This document shows positions 61,221 to 64,000 of a DNA stretch of 64,000 bases, piece by piece (the stretch's first letter is position 1; each line of letters begins with the position of its first letter). This stretch comes from Membranipora membranacea. Lineage: Eukaryota > Bryozoa > Gymnolaemata > Cheilostomatida > Membraniporidae. A program made the translations under genes and the position numbers. The stretch spans positions 16,003,001 to 16,067,000 of the forward strand of contig OU612066.1 in the NCBI GenBank assembly GCA_914767715.1, given 5' to 3'. The notes under the pieces are model-generated. The model saw only the letters and a program-made list of their open reading frames with translations. It made no database searches and was not told the origin of the DNA.

Positions 61221-61806
61221 TCAGTCTAGATAAAATAATATATATAGTAAGTATTAGTAATAGTATTGGGCTCAATTATGCATCATGATCATTCATGTTA
61301 CTCCCAGTGTCAAATGTGACTCACTTTGCCTTGATATTAACACTCTCACAGATGAATTGACTTCTTTCACTTCACCAATAGCGCAATGAACTGAAGAGAT
61401 AGTACATGGAAAAGATAGAGTCTACAGCATAGAAATAGAGTCTATAGTATATGGTCTAAAGAGTTGCTTCCCATTTACTCCCAATCTCTAGTCAGTTTCA
61501 CTTCAACTACCTGCACATGATTTCCTGTGTTCAGTGCGCAGGAGCTCTTATAAGGTTGTAGTTGTGCCCCTCTGTCTATGGGAAGGACAACTCATAGAAA
61601 ATCTCAACCACATAGATTACAATCTGTGGCGATCTTACTCTTCCCTGGTATACAGTTGTGTCAGGGCAGGAGGGATATACATGTCCTATATACATATACA
61701 CATATATACACATGACATACATGTTTTATAGAAATGAAAAGCAGAATAGGAAAATGAGCAATCAACTTGGTCATCAGCCAGAAGGAGCATTGCAGATTTA
61801 ACCTAG
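61221..61806. other. Short gene-free stretch between gypsy and LINE
   Basis: No coding exon or known repeat is recognised apart from a CATATA-rich microsatellite-like run at about 61675-61730. Its first five bases (TCAGT) are the right copy of the gypsy target duplication. Confidence 0.6.
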
Positions 61807-64000
61807 TTCGATTCACAGGAGCAGATGATATGTGTGAGGCTTTTAATAAAGCTTTTGAGTCAGAGGTCTTGGCTAAGTCAATGACTGAGGCTGTCACCAT
61901 CTTGCTGCATAAAGGCGGCGATCAATCTGATCCCAAAAACAAAAGACCAATATCGCTACTTAATGTTGACTATTAGGTATTAGCAAAAAGTTGTAAACAA
62001 ATGGCTGGGTAAACTTTTACCATCCATAATAAGTGAAGTACAGACATGTGGTGTAAGCGGTGGTAATATTGTAGACAATTTGATATGATTTAGGGACTCT
62101 ATTGAGTTTACCTGTAAGTTAGGTAATAACGACACTGTATTTGTATCTCTAGATCAAAGCAAGGCGTTTGATATGGTTGACCATAAAAAAGGCTTGGTGT
62201 AGAAAATAAGGTATTGTGCCTGGTTAAGACTATGTACCAAACCATTTCCACTAGGGTTCAGGTGAATGGTGTGTTATCCGACCCAGTATCTATCACAAAA
62301 GGGGTTAGACAAGGGTGCCCTTTGTCCACATCCTTGTATGTTATATACATTGAGGCGATATTGAGAGCCATCACACAGTGCAGGGTTCTGTCTGGCTGCC
62401 CTTTGCCTGGCCCTGACATTTGCAAATATTTGGCCTATGCGGATGATCTCTAGGTAGCTTGTCATGCTTCTGAGGGTAAGGACACAGGTAGTCTACTGAA
62501 TAGGAGTAAAACAGAAATTCTTGCATCAGTTTCAACTGCTGAAAGATATGTAGAGTCATTGAGCGAGTACTGGCAAGACCGCACAAGATTTTTGGGTTTG
62601 GACTTTTCAATGGACCAGTTCATAGATATGGCATCATATAACTGGAGCAAGGTATTCGAGAGAGCTAGGGAAAAGATTGAGGGATACAAATTGAGGAGAC
62701 TGACCATTCCCGGGAAGATAGTTCTTCTCAACACGGCTGTTTTCCCAATGTTTTACTATTTGGCTAGTACATTTCTACCCCCAGGTGTAGTTTTAGAAAG
62801 TTTGTCACGTTTGACCCTTGAGCTCATCTTGTCCCCTGCCAAAAGGAAAATGGTAGACAAAAGCTTTTACTTTTTGCCCAAAGACAAAGGGGGCAGGGCC
62901 CTTGAGTCTGTTTCATATCTGCTGTCTAAGGCACAGAGTGTTTTTTTCTAACGACTTGTTACGCTGTGTTTCAGAGGATTTTGAGCATCGCCGAAAGTCT
63001 TGTTTTAAGTACTTTTTTTCTGTGCGATGAGGGATTTCTTTCCAACACAACACAACATATATTAGGACTAAAGAAGTTGTGCCCATATTATGGGTTCATT
63101 CAGCTGTATAGAGACATTTCTGATAAATTGGGAGTTATTCTCCCTTTTATACCAAGCCATGTATATCAATGGTTGCTCGAGCTCATAGACTTTCCTAGTC
63201 AGCTACGAGTCAAGGTCTCAGCAGGGCTTTCGGAGGAGAAGCAGATCTTGGTGTTGCGGTCTGTTCATTCTGGAACGCTCAGCGCTAGGTATCGAGATTT
63301 CATGTGGAGATTCTCATCTGGTACCTTGAAAACTGGAGAAGTCCTAGCAAGATGGAATATGCCTTGTGTGAACACTGAGTGTGTCTACTGTAAAGGGGGG
63401 CTGGAGACAGTCACACACCTCTTTGTAACTTGTAAAGAACTGCAGCCAGCCCGTGACCTCCTGGTCTGGTATGCACAACGGTTTTTTGATATGGAGATAG
63501 ATACAGCTATTTGGTGTGTGGTTTTTTTTCCCAGCAGCCACTCTTAATGACTGATCCGAAATTTGCGTTCGTTGCCAACTCTTTGGTGAGCCACGGGACA
63601 ACCTTTTCTGCCGCTAGTGTGTGTTCAGGCAATCGCTGTCTGCATGAGAATTTGTGGTGAGTCGGTCACAGCACTCCTAGCAAACTCTAATACCATAGCC
63701 AACCCTTAAACAAATCTCATCTCACTAATTTTCCTGCCCTTCGCAAACATTATTTCCGTGGCTCAGTAGACAGTTGAAGAGGGCGATATGGGTTCAATCC
63801 CCAGTTTGTCCAAGTTTCTGGTCGTCCTGATTCTCATAGTTTTGATAACAAAGAGGCTTTATAGACCATTATTTTGTCGATGTTCTGGGATGCCTCAAAC
63901 AGGATTCACAGGAGCATGTAATCATACCTCAAACTAGCTAGATAGGCTGGCGCAACTGACCCTAGCCCTGCCATAATGTTGACCTTATAATCTGATAACG
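61807..64000 (+). mobile_element. Tx1/L1-like LINE, second defective copy, runs off the window
   Basis: Starts at GATTCACAGGAGCAGATGAT, the same internal point as the copy at 24786. Frames show KRPISLLNVDY followed by TAG (61974-61976), SKAFDMVDH, VRQGCPLS, LAYADDL (YADD 62436-62447) followed by TAG (62451-62453), a thumb region, and a C-terminal zinc-binding block with C-x4-C-x2-C...H...C (about 63365-63440). The Tx1/L1-type polymerase assignment rests on these. Shared and private stops and a shared frameshift make it inactive. The tail with its tRNA-like piece continues to the window end. Confidence 0.87.
63759..63805 (+). repeat. tRNA-like segment in LINE tail, third copy
   Basis: Same TGGCTCAGTAGAC and GGGTTCAATCC boxes and T-stem as at 24635 and 26766, at the same distance from the LINE coding end. 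Confidence 0.6.

Noticed and set aside
1-64000. CRISPR arrays, operons, ribosome binding sites, prophage
   Set aside because: No spaced direct repeats of that kind; gene structure is eukaryotic throughout.

Overview
The window is nuclear DNA from an animal, most likely an invertebrate. The evidence is AT-rich sequence, spliceosomal introns of about 0.15 to 2 kb with GT...AG borders, a Golgi carbohydrate sulfotransferase, a CFAP97D (hemingway-family) cilium/sperm gene, RING/B-box/coiled-coil/propeller (TRIM-NHL-like) genes, and Ty3/gypsy, Tx1/L1-like and Jockey/CR1-like retroelements. The sequence alone does not let me name the phylum or species. All gene models are hand-spliced from frame continuity, splice sites and comparison between the paralogues inside the window.

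Layout. 1-4980: no gene found; hairpins, a small MITE and simple repeats. 5005-7037 (+): two-exon Gal3ST-like sulfotransferase. 7038-11561: no gene found. 11562-17790 (+): complete seven-exon CFAP97D-like gene. 19271-24042 (-): TRIM-like copy 1, convergent with it. 24359-27010: Tx1-like LINE pieces with a tRNA-like tail. 27011-30536: AT-rich filler, SINE-like pieces and an AT satellite. 30876-34788 (+): CFAP97D copy 2, lacking exons 1-2. 36311-38925 (-): TRIM-like copy 2, a broken hybrid. 41626-45600 (-): TRIM-like copy 3, the only copy with no lesion (610 aa). 46599-47930 (-): dead Jockey/CR1-like LINE. 48732-49522: probable non-autonomous DNA transposon. 50897-55905 (-): TRIM-like copy 4, a mosaic with a frameshift. 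56411-61220 (-): young gypsy element with 276-bp LTRs and a TCAGT target duplication. 61807-64000: second Tx1-like LINE copy, running off the window.

Main biology. The window holds a locally expanding family of RING - B-box1 - B-box2 - coiled-coil - beta-propeller genes with a shared eight-exon plan. Paralogue comparison resolves two rearrangements to within a few bases. (1) A ~7.35-kb block (13548-20896) carrying CFAP97D exons 3-7 and TRIM exons 7-8 was copied to 30537-37922. This one event explains both the loss of exons 1-2 from CFAP97D copy 2 and the fusion of TRIM copy 2, where exon 3 joins exon 7 in frame and the coiled coil is lost. (2) A ~4.7-kb block (19646-24350) is nearly identical to 51533-56215, and its left edge lies inside the remnant of copy 4's former propeller exon. 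Three of the four TRIM copies carry separate lesions, so the cluster looks like birth-and-death evolution with gene conversion.
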